Positions 33,530 through 42,499 of a stretch of 48,561 nt of DNA are shown one piece after another (within the stretch, counting starts at the first letter, position 1; each line of letters opens with the position of its first letter). The notes under the pieces are model-generated. The model saw only the letters and a list, made by a program, of their open reading frames with translations, had not been told where the DNA came from and did not search any database. The position numbers and the translations under genes were made by a program. Origin of the DNA: Actinobacillus sp. (GTDB taxonomy: Bacteria; Pseudomonadota; Gammaproteobacteria; Enterobacterales; Pasteurellaceae); NCBI GenBank assembly GCA_020026155.1, contig JAHHQX010000015.1, forward strand, positions 1-48,561. The letters run 5' to 3'.

Positions 33530-34240
33530 ATGAAAAAGTTACTAATCTCTAATCAGTATGGTGCATGGGTTATGGCGTTGATGCCATTTTTATATGGGAT
33601 GTGGTTAGCCCCATTTACATGGCAATCGTGGTTTTTATTGGCTGGGTGGATTGCGTTATATCTTGCGGTATATCCTTTCTTATCTATTTTTAAAGGACGT
33701 AACCAAGAGTTTTATAAAGTTTGGACAGTAATTTATGCGACGATAAGCTTCCTATTATTTCTCCCCGCATTCTTTTATAACTGGGAAATTATCCTCTTTG
33801 GTGTGGCAACGATTCCGTTTATTTTAGTGAATATTTACTACGTTAATGCCCGTGATGAACGTGCAATCTGTAATGACTTCGCAGGGATTGCTATTTTTGA
33901 AATTATTGGTGCGGGTGCCTATTACTTTACTGCTCGCGAATTTGATCAAAATATGTTGCATCTCGTCGTTTATACCACCTTGATGCTAATCAGTATTGTG
34001 TTTTACGTTAAAACCATGATGCGTGAACGTAAGAACAAGTTCTACCTTTATACGAGCTATGTTGTTCATCTTGCGATTCTCCTTTACTTCTTTAGCCAAT
34101 CTTGGATGCTTGGCGTGGCATTTCTTCCTGCTTACCTTCGTGCGTACTTCTTTCCAAAACGTAAACTTAGTGTCCAACAAGTGGGAACAATTGAATTTGC
34201 TATTTCTCTCTGGTTCTTCTGCTGGTTGTTAGCTTATTAA
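33530..34240 (+). CDS. YwiC-like integral membrane protein
   Basis: The 236-residue protein has about 7-8 hydrophobic segments. It begins MKKLLISNQYGAWVMALMPF, a start typical of the YwiC-like family (NQYGAW), and has NARDERAICNDFAGI (about 106-120) between helices. The biochemical function is unknown. In Bacillus subtilis ywiC lies next to nitrate-respiration genes (narK, fnr, narGHJI). Here the gene converges on a nitric oxide reductase gene, which again ties the family to anaerobic nitrogen-oxide respiration. AAGGAG precedes the ATG. It has its own transcription unit after the HAD terminator. Confidence 0.82.
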   Translation: MKKLLISNQYGAWVMALMPFLYGMWLAPFTWQSWFLLAGWIALYLAVYPFLSIFKGRNQEFYKVWTVIYATISFLLFLPAFFYNWEIILFGVATIPFILVNIYYVNARDERAICNDFAGIAIFEIIGAGAYYFTAREFDQNMLHLVVYTTLMLISIVFYVKTMMRERKNKFYLYTSYVVHLAILLYFFSQSWMLGVAFLPAYLRAYFFPKRKLSVQQVGTIEFAISLWFFCWLLAY

Positions 34241-34255
34241 TAGATCATAATGAAA

Positions 34256-34290
34256 ATAAAAAAGGCGCAATTTACTGCGCCTTTTGTTTT
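34256..34290. terminator. Bidirectional terminator ywiC-like / norB
   Basis: AAAAGGCGCA pairs with TGCGCCTTTT, with A and T tracts outside, between convergent genes. Confidence 0.88.
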
Positions 34291-34300
34291 ATCAAGAATC

Positions 34301-36547
34301 TTATGCTTTTACATTTTTACGGTTGAGTAACGCAAGGGTAACTTGTACGAAGAAAGCGAATGCACCGAGAATAAATACGGTATCGCCTACAATACGGAAC
34401 CAACGTAAGAATTGTAAGAAACCTTGTTGCATAAAGCCTTCGCTACGCGCATACCATAAACCATGGCTGATACTTGCTGCGGCTTGGTAAATACCAATTG
34501 GTAAAAGGCTGGTTAAAATCATTAATACAATACCAAGGTTTAAGCACCAGAAACCGAATTTCATCCATTTTGGATTTAATTCTGCATCTGGACGAATGTA
34601 ACGTAATACGGCTAATGCAAAACCAAGTGCTAAGAAACCATACACACCGAATAATGCTGCGTGAGCATGAACTGCGGTGGTATTTAGACCTTGGATATAG
34701 TAAAGCGAAATTGGCGGATTGATTAAGAAACCAAATACACCTGCACCGAGCATATTCCAGAAGGCAACGGCAACGAAGCAATAAATAGCCCAAGAAAGTT
34801 TACCTGCCCAAGGAGTAGCAGTTTTAAGTTTCCAGTTACCGTAAGCTTCATAGCCCATAATAATTAATGGAACCACTTCTAATGCACTGAAGCTCGCCCC
34901 GATCGCAATAATCGGAGTTGTAGTACCTGAGAAGTATAAGTGGTGTAATGTACCTGGTACACCGCCGATAGCGAAAAGAATCGCAGAAACTAAAGTACCG
35001 ACAGTCGCAGTGCGTTTATCAAGTAAACCAAGAGAAGCAAAGATAAAGGCAATTGCTGCGGTTGCAAAGATTTCAAAGAAACCTTCTACCCAAAGGTGAA
35101 CCACCCACCAACGCCAATATTCCATCACAGAAAGGCTAGTATGTTGACCGTAGAATAAACCTGGCCCATAGAATAACCCTACTGCAACGAAAGACGCAGT
35201 GAAAATGGCTAAAAGGTTTTTATCCCCATTACGTCTAAAGCCATCAACGACAGCACGTAACATGAGATAAACCCAAAGCAAGAAGCCAATAAAGAGTAAG
35301 ATTTGCCAGAAACGACCTAAATCCAAGTATTCATAACCTTGAATACCGAACCAATAGGTAAGTGTACCTGGTTTTGGATTTGCAATCGCAAAATAGTTAC
35401 CGAGATAAGAACCAATTACCACAATTAATAAGGCAACAAATAATGCGTTAACGCCTAATTTTTGATATTTCGGATCTTTTCCACCATTAATCACAGGCGC
35501 TAAGAACAATCCTGCCGCTAAGAATGCAGTGGCAATCCAGAAAAGCGCAGATTGAATATGCCAAGTACGTAATAAGCTATATGGGAAATATGGTGATAAA
35601 TCAATACCATAGAAACCTTGTCCTTCAACCGTATAGTGCGCTACCACACCACCGATAATAATTTGTGCCATAAAGAGGGCAACGACAAGGAAAACATATT
35701 TACCCAATGCTTTTTGGGATGGGGTTAGAGCAAGTCCAGCAATCACATCAGTGTCAGGGGGTGTCACTTTGTCTTCTTGATGATTACGTAAGAATGCCCA
35801 ACCCCAAATGAGGAAGCCAATACCCACTAATAAAAGCACAACGCACGCGATAGACCACATGATATTTTCAGTGGTTGGTACGTTATTAATAAGTGGTTCA
35901 TGTGGCCAGTTATTGGTGTAAGTTGCATCTGATCCTGGACGGTCAGTAGCAGCAGCCCAAGATGTCCAGAAGAAGAAATCATTTAAATGTGCACGATCAG
36001 TTGCATTTGGAAGGGTATTATTCTTCATCGCAAAATCAGAGCGAGTTTTCACCATGCTCGGATCATCACCATAAAGCGCAGAATAATATTTTCCTGCCTC
36101 AGCAATTGCTTCAACACGAGTTGGAGAAAGTACAACTTTACCGTCCGCTTGCATATTATCGTGACGATATTCATGTTGTAATTCCACTTTTAATTCATCT
36201 TGTTGCAATGAAGTTAAATCAGCATACGGTTTTTGGAATTCCGCTTTTGCTTTAATATTTAACCATGCCATTGCTTCACGATGTAACCAGTCTGCTGTCC
36301 AGTCTGGCGCTTGATAAGCCCCATGACCCCAAATAGTACCGATCTCCATACCACCGGTAGACTGCCAAGCATCTTGACCTTGTAAAATTTCGTCGTGAGA
36401 AATCACCGTATGACCCGCTTCATCCACAAACGCTGTCGGAACAGGCGGTACATTACGATAAACTTCTACACCGGCGAAGCCTAATAATGTAAAAGTCGCC
36501 GTTAGGGTAATAATTAAAATTCCCCACAGCACTTTGTAATTTTTCAT
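34301..36547 (-). CDS. norB: Quinol-dependent nitric oxide reductase (qNOR)
   Basis: The 748-residue protein is the single-subunit qNOR type, in which a NorC-like N-terminal extension is fused to a NorB core; cytochrome c-dependent NorB alone is about 450 residues. The N-terminal helix is followed by a periplasmic domain (about 35-220; GGMEIGTIWGHGAYQAPDW) that lacks a CxxCH heme c motif, as expected for a quinol oxidoreductase. The core has 12 or more helices with the heme and FeB ligands in segments such as RTWHIQSALFW, YWRWWVVHLWVEGFFE, PGTLHHLYFSG and HAHAALFGVYGF. It reduces NO to N2O at the inner membrane, for NO detoxification or respiration. GGAGG precedes the ATG. A perfect FNR box is upstream. 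Confidence 0.95.
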   Translation of the reverse strand: MKNYKVLWGILIITLTATFTLLGFAGVEVYRNVPPVPTAFVDEAGHTVISHDEILQGQDAWQSTGGMEIGTIWGHGAYQAPDWTADWLHREAMAWLNIKAKAEFQKPYADLTSLQQDELKVELQHEYRHDNMQADGKVVLSPTRVEAIAEAGKYYSALYGDDPSMVKTRSDFAMKNNTLPNATDRAHLNDFFFWTSWAAATDRPGSDATYTNNWPHEPLINNVPTTENIMWSIACVVLLLVGIGFLIWGWAFLRNHQEDKVTPPDTDVIAGLALTPSQKALGKYVFLVVALFMAQIIIGGVVAHYTVEGQGFYGIDLSPYFPYSLLRTWHIQSALFWIATAFLAAGLFLAPVINGGKDPKYQKLGVNALFVALLIVVIGSYLGNYFAIANPKPGTLTYWFGIQGYEYLDLGRFWQILLFIGFLLWVYLMLRAVVDGFRRNGDKNLLAIFTASFVAVGLFYGPGLFYGQHTSLSVMEYWRWWVVHLWVEGFFEIFATAAIAFIFASLGLLDKRTATVGTLVSAILFAIGGVPGTLHHLYFSGTTTPIIAIGASFSALEVVPLIIMGYEAYGNWKLKTATPWAGKLSWAIYCFVAVAFWNMLGAGVFGFLINPPISLYYIQGLNTTAVHAHAALFGVYGFLALGFALAVLRYIRPDAELNPKWMKFGFWCLNLGIVLMILTSLLPIGIYQAAASISHGLWYARSEGFMQQGFLQFLRWFRIVGDTVFILGAFAFFVQVTLALLNRKNVKA

Positions 36548-36584
36548 TTAATACCTCCAAAAATGATTTAAACAAATCTCCGGA

Positions 36585-36590
36585 ATTTTA
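36585..36590 (-). promoter_or_regulatory. Candidate -10 element of norB
   Basis: TAAAAT on the minus strand begins 29.5 nt from the FNR-box centre, exactly where a class II FNR promoter needs it. Predicted start near 36578. Confidence 0.6.
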
Positions 36591-36612
36591 ATCCTTACTA
36601 ATCTAGTCGGGA

Positions 36613-36626
36613 TTGATAATTATCAA
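36613..36626. promoter_or_regulatory. FNR box upstream of norB
   Basis: TTGATAATTATCAA matches the FNR consensus TTGAT-N4-ATCAA in every defined base and is a perfect palindrome. Its centre lies about 72 bp before the norB ATG, at about -41.5 relative to the predicted start, so FNR should activate norB without oxygen. Confidence 0.85.
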
Positions 36627-36750
36627 TAGGGGCTAAAAAATAAGATAAAATTCAATCGAATAATAACAGACTTTAATTATTAGTGGGTAGTTAAAAATAA
36701 GTAATAATAATTAAATAAAAGATAAGAAAGATTTTTTAGAAGAAAAATAA

Positions 36751-36800
36751 AAATCACGCCCGATTTTTCGTAAAAATTTATGATTTTTGGGGCGTGATTT
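36751..36800. repeat. Dispersed palindromic element, copy 6 (downstream of sapF)
   Basis: AAATCACGCCC and GGGCGTGATTT form the outer arms around GATTTTTCGTAAAAATTTA and a matching right half. This is the longest copy. It lies 17 nt after the sapF stop and is a probable sap operon terminator. Confidence 0.82.
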
Positions 36801-36816
36801 TTGTTTTTAGAGAGAT

Positions 36817-37629
36817 TTATTCGTCGCTCGGTTCGTACCAGGCGGCTTCGGTAAGGGGTTTGCCGAATTCGCTTTCTATGAGGCGTTTGGTGACGTCGGC
36901 TTGTGGGTCGGTGAAGACTTTGCGGGTGTCGCCGTATTCAACCATTTCGCCTTGATCCATAACGAGAACTTGATCAGAAATATGTTTCACAATCCCAAGA
37001 TTTTGACCAATATAAACGTAGGCAATACCGAGGCGTTTTTGGATCTTTAAGAGTAGATTCATCATTTGAATTTTTACAGTGGCATCTAGGGTCGCCAAGG
37101 TATCGTCAATGATGACAATTTCTGGTTTTAAAATCAGCGCACGCGCGAGGGCAACACGTTGTTTTTGGCTTGATGACATAGTGCTTAAGCGAACGTTAGC
37201 GTGATCAGGGTAAAGCCCCACTAAGCGAAGTGTTTCCCCAATTTTTTCATCGCGTTCTTCGGTATCCATCGCGGTGATAATTTTTAGGGGCTCATCTAAA
37301 ATTTGTCCTACATTTAAACGTGCGTTAAAAACGCTATCGGGGTTTTGGAATACCATGCGGAGGTGCTTGGCTCGGTAATAATAATCGCCGAAAGTCAGGG
37401 TGCGACCTTTGAATTGAATTTCTCCTGTATTGGGTGGGAAAAGCCCAACCAGAACTTTAGCAATTGTCGATTTTCCAGAACCATTTTTTCCGATAATAGC
37501 GAGTGTTTTTTTCTCTTCTAATTCAAAACTGATATTTTTAATAGCGTAAAATGAGGTGCTACCCAAGAAAATGGATGGGTCAACAAAGGTTTTACTGACA
37601 TTTGAAACTTTTAATAATGGTGTTGACAT
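36817..37629 (-). CDS. sapF: Peptide transport system ATP-binding protein SapF
   Basis: The 270-residue protein is an ABC ATPase of the oligopeptide type, partner of SapD in the Sap importer. Walker A is IIGKNGSGKSTIAKVLVG (about 43-60) and the Q loop is VFQNPDSVF. The signature reads MSSSQKQRVALARAL instead of LSGGQ, and Walker B reads IVIIDDTLATLD, with Asp where the catalytic Glu is expected. Both changes suggest a weak or non-canonical ATPase site, with SapD carrying the main site. It is last of sapA-B-C-D-F, 9 nt after sapD, and no sapZ-like gene follows. The ORF is complete. Confidence 0.9.
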   Translation of the reverse strand: MSTPLLKVSNVSKTFVDPSIFLGSTSFYAIKNISFELEEKKTLAIIGKNGSGKSTIAKVLVGLFPPNTGEIQFKGRTLTFGDYYYRAKHLRMVFQNPDSVFNARLNVGQILDEPLKIITAMDTEERDEKIGETLRLVGLYPDHANVRLSTMSSSQKQRVALARALILKPEIVIIDDTLATLDATVKIQMMNLLLKIQKRLGIAYVYIGQNLGIVKHISDQVLVMDQGEMVEYGDTRKVFTDPQADVTKRLIESEFGKPLTEAAWYEPSDE

Positions 37630-37638
37630 AAAAAGTCC

Positions 37639-38691
37639 TTAATCCGAATTTTCTGTAGCTTGAATAACAAGTGGTGTAGGTTCTTCTTTCATTTTGCAAC
37701 GCATTGCTCGCATATTTAATGGGAAATGACATGCATATTCTTGTTGACGAATATAGGTCAAAGGCGGTTTTGCAATGCATTGTTTTTGCGAGAACGGGCA
37801 ACGTGGACCAAGGCGACACCCGATTGGGAGATCATCGATCATTGGTACGGTGCCTTTTAATGTACCAAGGCGACTTTTGGTTGGAATCGGTTGGCTAAAA
37901 TCTGGCATCGCATGCATAATTGCTGGGGTGTACGGATGGTGCGGTGTCGTTAAAAGCGCTTCCGTTGTGCCAGATTCTACGTTTTGACCACAATAAAGAA
38001 TAATGAGGTGATCACAATATTCTTTCAGGTGATTGATGTCATTACTTGCTAAAAGGATAGTGGTGTTGAGATTTTTGTTCATGCTATCCAATAGGCGGAA
38101 AATCTGGGTTTTAGTAATGGCTTCAAGCGCATTTGTCGGTTCATCTGCAACAAGTAAGCGTGGCTGGTTAGCCACTGCCATGGCAATAAGCACTTTTTGG
38201 CGTTGTCCTTCAGTGATTTCTTCGGGATAACTGCGCATGACATCGCGGTGATCTTGAATCCCTACACGGTGTAAAAGCTCAATTGTACGACGGCGCTTCC
38301 AGCCAAAATACTGCCACCAACGACCTTTAAATGTCCAGTTTGGAATATTTTGTTTGATTTGTTTTCCAAGACGACGAGTTGGGTCAAGGGTGCTAAGTGC
38401 CGCTTGCGAAACCAGGGCAATTTTGCGTCCAATAATACTGCGACGCTCTTCTGCAGGAAGTTTTAATAATTCAACATCGTCAAAGCGGAAACGATCGGCA
38501 CGGATAATCCAGTTATCTTGGATTTCATTACAAATAATTTTGGCAATGATACTTTTGCCGGAGCCAGATTCGCCGACAAGCCCACAAAGCTCTCCTTCAT
38601 TCAATGAGAAGGTTACGTTATCAATCATTTTGACTTTGCCTGTTGGCGTGATGACGTCAACACAAAGGTTACGAATATCTAATAGTGCCAT
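37639..38691 (-). CDS. sapD: Peptide transport system ATP-binding protein SapD
   Basis: The 350-residue protein is the DppD/OppD-type ATPase of the Sap system. Walker A is GLVGESGSGKSIIAKIICNE (about 37-56), the signature region is ITEGQRQKVLIAMAVANQ (about 159-176) and Walker B is LLVADEPTNALE with the catalytic Glu present. The C-terminal oligopeptide-type extension has several Cys (RLGPRCPFSQKQC and YACHFP), which often bind an Fe-S cluster in this group. In Haemophilus the Sap system imports host antimicrobial peptides and heme for destruction or use; E. coli SapD also affects Trk potassium uptake. It starts 5 nt after the sapC stop. Confidence 0.93.
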   Translation of the reverse strand: MALLDIRNLCVDVITPTGKVKMIDNVTFSLNEGELCGLVGESGSGKSIIAKIICNEIQDNWIIRADRFRFDDVELLKLPAEERRSIIGRKIALVSQAALSTLDPTRRLGKQIKQNIPNWTFKGRWWQYFGWKRRRTIELLHRVGIQDHRDVMRSYPEEITEGQRQKVLIAMAVANQPRLLVADEPTNALEAITKTQIFRLLDSMNKNLNTTILLASNDINHLKEYCDHLIILYCGQNVESGTTEALLTTPHHPYTPAIMHAMPDFSQPIPTKSRLGTLKGTVPMIDDLPIGCRLGPRCPFSQKQCIAKPPLTYIRQQEYACHFPLNMRAMRCKMKEEPTPLVIQATENSD

Positions 38692-38696
38692 AGTGT

Positions 38697-39584
38697 TTAC
38701 TCATAATATTTTTCAACGGTGTGACAAAGTCCGTTACTGAAGATTAACCAGATCATCACGGTAAATAATAATGCAATACCCGGCAAGATGACGAGCCAAG
38801 GAGCCACGAAAATGAGGCTAACGGAATCTTTTATCATTAATCCCCATTCTGGTGTGGGTGCTTGGGCGCCGAGAGAAATAAAGCTTAACGCCGCAATATC
38901 AACGATTGCTACCACAAAAACTTTGCTTACTTCACGCATATAACGGATAAGCACTTTAGGCACGAAGCAAGCTTTTAGTTGTTGCCAATGGGTTGCGCCG
39001 TCCAAACGGAGCATCGTGATGTAATTTGTATTGAGCTCTTGGCGCACGACTTGTGAGATTTCATGAATAAAATATGGGAGTAGGGCGAGGGTAATCGCCA
39101 ACATGGAATTCGCAAGACTTGCTTTCATTAAGGTTGCAATAATAATGGCAGTGAGCAAGGTCGGGATCGAGATAAAGCTATCAAAGAAATGCCCAAGGAT
39201 ACGCGAGCGCACCCCATGCGATAATCCTGCAAGTGTGCCGAATAATCCACCTAAAATTGCCGTTGCGAGGGCAACGACAAGTGCCGTCCCGAAAGTATAA
39301 GATGTGCCCACCAATAAACGGCTTAATACATCACGTCCGATATTGTCCGTCCCGAGGAAGTGCGAAATTTTACCGCTTTCAAACCAAGATGGTGGTAATA
39401 ATGCCTGACCAACGAACTGTTGGTTTACATTATATGGGGTGATGTATGGGGCAAAAATAGCAATAAAAATAAGTGCGGTAAAAATATAAAAACTATAAAG
39501 TGCGACTTTATCTTGGTAGAAAGCCAACCAAATTTGACGCAATGTTTTTTGATGGCGGAATGAGTCCACAGAGTTATTTAACAT
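38697..39584 (-). CDS. sapC: Peptide transport permease SapC
   Basis: The 295-residue protein is a DppC-type permease with about 6 membrane helices. The first is at about 33-52 after a cytoplasmic N terminus; the family segment FLGTDNIGRDVLSRLLVGTSY (split: about 96-116) and the EAA-loop area LRLDGATHWQQLKACFVPKVL (about 190-210) are present. It forms the membrane channel with SapB. Its ATG lies 11 nt inside the end of sapB, so the two are translationally coupled. Confidence 0.93.
   Translation of the reverse strand: MLNNSVDSFRHQKTLRQIWLAFYQDKVALYSFYIFTALIFIAIFAPYITPYNVNQQFVGQALLPPSWFESGKISHFLGTDNIGRDVLSRLLVGTSYTFGTALVVALATAILGGLFGTLAGLSHGVRSRILGHFFDSFISIPTLLTAIIIATLMKASLANSMLAITLALLPYFIHEISQVVRQELNTNYITMLRLDGATHWQQLKACFVPKVLIRYMREVSKVFVVAIVDIAALSFISLGAQAPTPEWGLMIKDSVSLIFVAPWLVILPGIALLFTVMIWLIFSNGLCHTVEKYYE
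39471..39479 (+). other. DNA uptake signal core (Hin type)
   Basis: Exact AAGTGCGGT within sapC. A one-mismatch version (AAGTGCGAC) lies about 25 bp further on. Confidence 0.75.
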
Positions 39585-40539
39585 ACCAGCCCTTTTTATT
39601 AAATGGATCGAGAATGAACATAAGAATTTGCGTAAAAATATTTACCAGCAAAATACATAAACCGATTGCCATAACACCCGCGGAGATACTGTTGTAATCT
39701 TGTTGGCTGACGGCATCAATTAAACAGCGACCAATACCAGGCCATGCGAGTGTTCCTTCAATTAACATACATTGGGTAATTAATAAAATGAACAGGCGCG
39801 GAAATTGTGACACCAATTGCGGTAAGCTATTACGCAAAATATATTTAGTTAATACATTAAATTTAGACGCTTCACGTGAAAGTGCAATTTTAATGTAATT
39901 TTCTGTTAATAATGATTGAGTCCGTTGTTGAATGAAACGCGTGATCTCCATCATCGGTAAAATGCAAAGTACTAATGTTGGTAAAACAAGATGTTGGAGT
40001 ACATTTTGAATGATTTTTACTCGATATGGTACATCCACAAACCACATATCAATAAGTGGGAATCCTGTTTTAGTTGGAATGTCGTAAAGTAAATTGTATT
40101 GACCAATTGCGGAAATTTCCCAACCATGAATAGCTGAAAAATATAATAAGATTGGTGCTAACCAGAAAATTGGGATAGAAAGCCCGACTAAATAAGTAGC
40201 ACGCACGGTACGGCTAATCCACGGTTTTTCTGGCAATGCACCAATATAACCCAGCGGTATACCAAAAAGGGTTGCTAATAGCATGGATGTAAAACACAAC
40301 TCCAATGTAGGGGGTAACACCGCAAGGATAGTTCGTGTTAATGATTCGCCACCTTGATAACTGATGCCAAGATTTCCGTGAAGTAGGCTATCGATATAAA
40401 ACCAATATCCAGAATAAAAATGTGGCACGCCTAGCTGTGCATTTAACGGATCTTTAAGCAAAATGGCATAGCTGATGAACGTTAGCATAAAAAGCGTAAT
40501 AATAGCTAAGAAGCTACGGCGTAAAAAAGCGGAAAACAC
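39574..40539 (-). CDS. sapB: Peptide transport permease SapB
   Basis: The 321-residue protein is a DppB-type permease: an N-terminal helix (about 9-28), then a short periplasmic part and five more helices, with the EAA-type loop near ALSREASKFNVLTKYILRN (about 228-246). The start is a GTG that overlaps the sapA stop (TAGTG) and has GGAGG seven nucleotides before it, so translation is coupled to sapA. It pairs with SapC in the inner membrane. The periplasmic loop after TM1 is shorter than in DppB, as is usual for SapB. Confidence 0.92.
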   Translation of the reverse strand: MFSAFLRRSFLAIITLFMLTFISYAILLKDPLNAQLGVPHFYSGYWFYIDSLLHGNLGISYQGGESLTRTILAVLPPTLELCFTSMLLATLFGIPLGYIGALPEKPWISRTVRATYLVGLSIPIFWLAPILLYFSAIHGWEISAIGQYNLLYDIPTKTGFPLIDMWFVDVPYRVKIIQNVLQHLVLPTLVLCILPMMEITRFIQQRTQSLLTENYIKIALSREASKFNVLTKYILRNSLPQLVSQFPRLFILLITQCMLIEGTLAWPGIGRCLIDAVSQQDYNSISAGVMAIGLCILLVNIFTQILMFILDPFNKKGWYVK

Positions 40540-42278
40540 TATTTAGCCTCCGGTTTTAGAGATAATGCTGAAAATTGTATATTTCCATATGACATAGAAT
40601 TTAATCCTCTTACTCGATCTTTAACAACGAGAATTCGTTTAACGTTAGCGATCGGGATGATAGGTAATTTATTTAATACGATATCTTGTGCTTGGTTATA
40701 GAAAGTCGCACGCTCAGCTGTTTTATTAGATAACAGTGCTTGTTTGAGTTTGTATTCAAAGTCTGCATTGCACCAATGCGATAAGTTAGTCACATCATTT
40801 TGAGTGCTACAACTTAAAATTGGGTGCATAAAGTTATCAGGATCTAAGTTATTGGCAAGCCAGCCGGTTAAGATAAGATCGTAGTCGGCATTCCCTTCTT
40901 CTAAATGTTGGTTGAGGAATGGACGAGTGATATAACGAATTTTGACGTTTACGCCTGCCTTATTTAAATCATACTGAATAATTTCAGCCATCGAAATTGG
41001 AGAGGGGTTGTAAACATGTTCTTCGTTAATGACCCACAAATTCAGTGTGAGGTGTAAAGGTGCAAGAATTTTGCGTGCTTGCACAGGATCATAACCATAA
41101 TCAAAAGAATGCGCATCAGCTTGGAATGCCCAAGAATTTGGCGGAATAATGCGATTAGCCACTGAGGCATTGCCATAGTAAAGTGCATTGACGATACGTT
41201 TACGGTTAATTGCTTGAGAAATAGCACGGCGAATGCGTTCATCTTGCATTAAGTCCTTATGGAAGTTAAATGCGAGATAAGCAAGATTCATGCTTTCAGC
41301 CTCATGGAGATAGTAGTTTCTACCTCGAGATTGTTCCAAAATTTCAAGTTGACTTAATTCTGGCGTTGCCGCAATTTGGCACTCGTTATTTAAAAATTTC
41401 AGCATGCGCCCAGATTGGTTATTGGAGAGATCAACGACAATGTTATTAATCTTCGCTTTCTTACCCCAATAATGTTTATTTTTCTCTAAACGGACATATT
41501 GATTGCGGAAAAAACTTTTGAGCTGGTAAGGACCTGTCCCGACAGGGAATACGTCTAAGTTTGAGAGATTATCGTCTGCATCTAGCTGCGTAGCATATTC
41601 TTGAGAAAAGATAATGGCATATTGGCTAGCAAGGTGCGACAAAATAGAATAGTCTGGTGAAAATAGACGAATTCGAACTGTATATTTACCAACTGCGTCA
41701 ATAGATTGAATTTTTTCATTAAGTTTAATGCTTTCAAAATAAGGAAAACGGATTTTTTTTGCCTGTTGGTGGTAAATATTAATCTGTAAACCTGGATAAT
41801 AGCCTAGTTTTCTTAAGATTTTACTTGTTGGATGTGCGGAATCTAATGTTCTGCCAAGCATGCGGTTAAGAGAAAACACGACATCATCAGCATTAAAATT
41901 ACGTGTAGGCGTAAACCATGGGGTTTGTTGAAATTTAACATGATGACGTAAATAAATAAGAAGGGTTTTCCCGTCCGCTGACATCGTATAGCCCGTTGCA
42001 AGCTCAGGAACGACTTTATCGCTATTTTTCTTCATTGCAAAAAGGCGGTTATAGATTTGAGCGGTGACAATATTCATGCTTGTGCCATCTTCTGCACTTT
42101 GCGGATTGAATGAGAGTCCCGTATTGCTCGCACAGTAAACCAAACCGTTATTCAATACCTCTGCTGGAATACGTGGAGCCGCCTGTAAAGAGAGATGACT
42201 CATGCTTAAAGCAATTAGTATCAATCCCTTTAATGGTAGGCGTTTTAACGTTAAAAAAGGTAAAAAAGAATTTTTCAT
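40539..42278 (-). CDS. sapA: Periplasmic peptide/heme-binding protein SapA
   Basis: The 579-residue protein is a family 5 extracellular solute-binding protein. The signal peptide (about 1-33, LILIALSMSHLSLQA) is followed by GLVYCASNTGLSFNPQSAEDGTSMNIVTAQIYNRL, an opening typical of SapA (about 43-77), and further family blocks such as RIRRAISQAINRKRIVNALYYG (about 335). SapA binds cationic antimicrobial peptides and heme in Haemophilus and delivers them to SapBCDF. The frame is open to 42371, but the start at 42278 (MKNSFLPFLTLKR) gives a normal signal peptide; its ribosome site is weak. It is first gene of the operon and divergent from tyrR. Confidence 0.92.
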   Translation of the reverse strand: MKNSFLPFLTLKRLPLKGLILIALSMSHLSLQAAPRIPAEVLNNGLVYCASNTGLSFNPQSAEDGTSMNIVTAQIYNRLFAMKKNSDKVVPELATGYTMSADGKTLLIYLRHHVKFQQTPWFTPTRNFNADDVVFSLNRMLGRTLDSAHPTSKILRKLGYYPGLQINIYHQQAKKIRFPYFESIKLNEKIQSIDAVGKYTVRIRLFSPDYSILSHLASQYAIIFSQEYATQLDADDNLSNLDVFPVGTGPYQLKSFFRNQYVRLEKNKHYWGKKAKINNIVVDLSNNQSGRMLKFLNNECQIAATPELSQLEILEQSRGRNYYLHEAESMNLAYLAFNFHKDLMQDERIRRAISQAINRKRIVNALYYGNASVANRIIPPNSWAFQADAHSFDYGYDPVQARKILAPLHLTLNLWVINEEHVYNPSPISMAEIIQYDLNKAGVNVKIRYITRPFLNQHLEEGNADYDLILTGWLANNLDPDNFMHPILSCSTQNDVTNLSHWCNADFEYKLKQALLSNKTAERATFYNQAQDIVLNKLPIIPIANVKRILVVKDRVRGLNSMSYGNIQFSALSLKPEAK

Positions 42279-42416
42279 AGCATGATATAAAAAGTTAAGT
42301 GTTAGTGCTAATTTTAAGGTAAAAATCGTTTTTTCGCTAATGCAACAAAAAAGAGATTTAAAATTATACAAAAATTATGAATTAAGATTTGATTACCTCT
42401 ATTGAGGCATGTTGTT

Positions 42417-42434
42417 TGTAAGTATATCTTTACA
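42417..42434. promoter_or_regulatory. TyrR box upstream of tyrR
   Basis: TGTAAG-TATATC-TTTACA matches the TyrR consensus TGTAAA-N6-TTTACA with one mismatch. It lies 66 bp before the tyrR ATG and about 140 bp before the divergent sapA ATG. Autoregulation is likely, as in E. coli. Confidence 0.7.
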
Positions 42435-42499
42435 AGAAAAAATAACTCGTCATAAAATATTCTAAGCGCAAACATATAACTTACAACAGAGAATAAGCT

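Noticed and set aside
36751..36800. Riboswitch or att site at the longest palindrome
   Set aside because: Downstream of sapF, symmetric and one of several copies with terminator shape; no integrase or tRNA nearby.
42279..42371. N-terminal extension of sapA
   Set aside because: It would bury the signal peptide behind about 31 unrelated residues.
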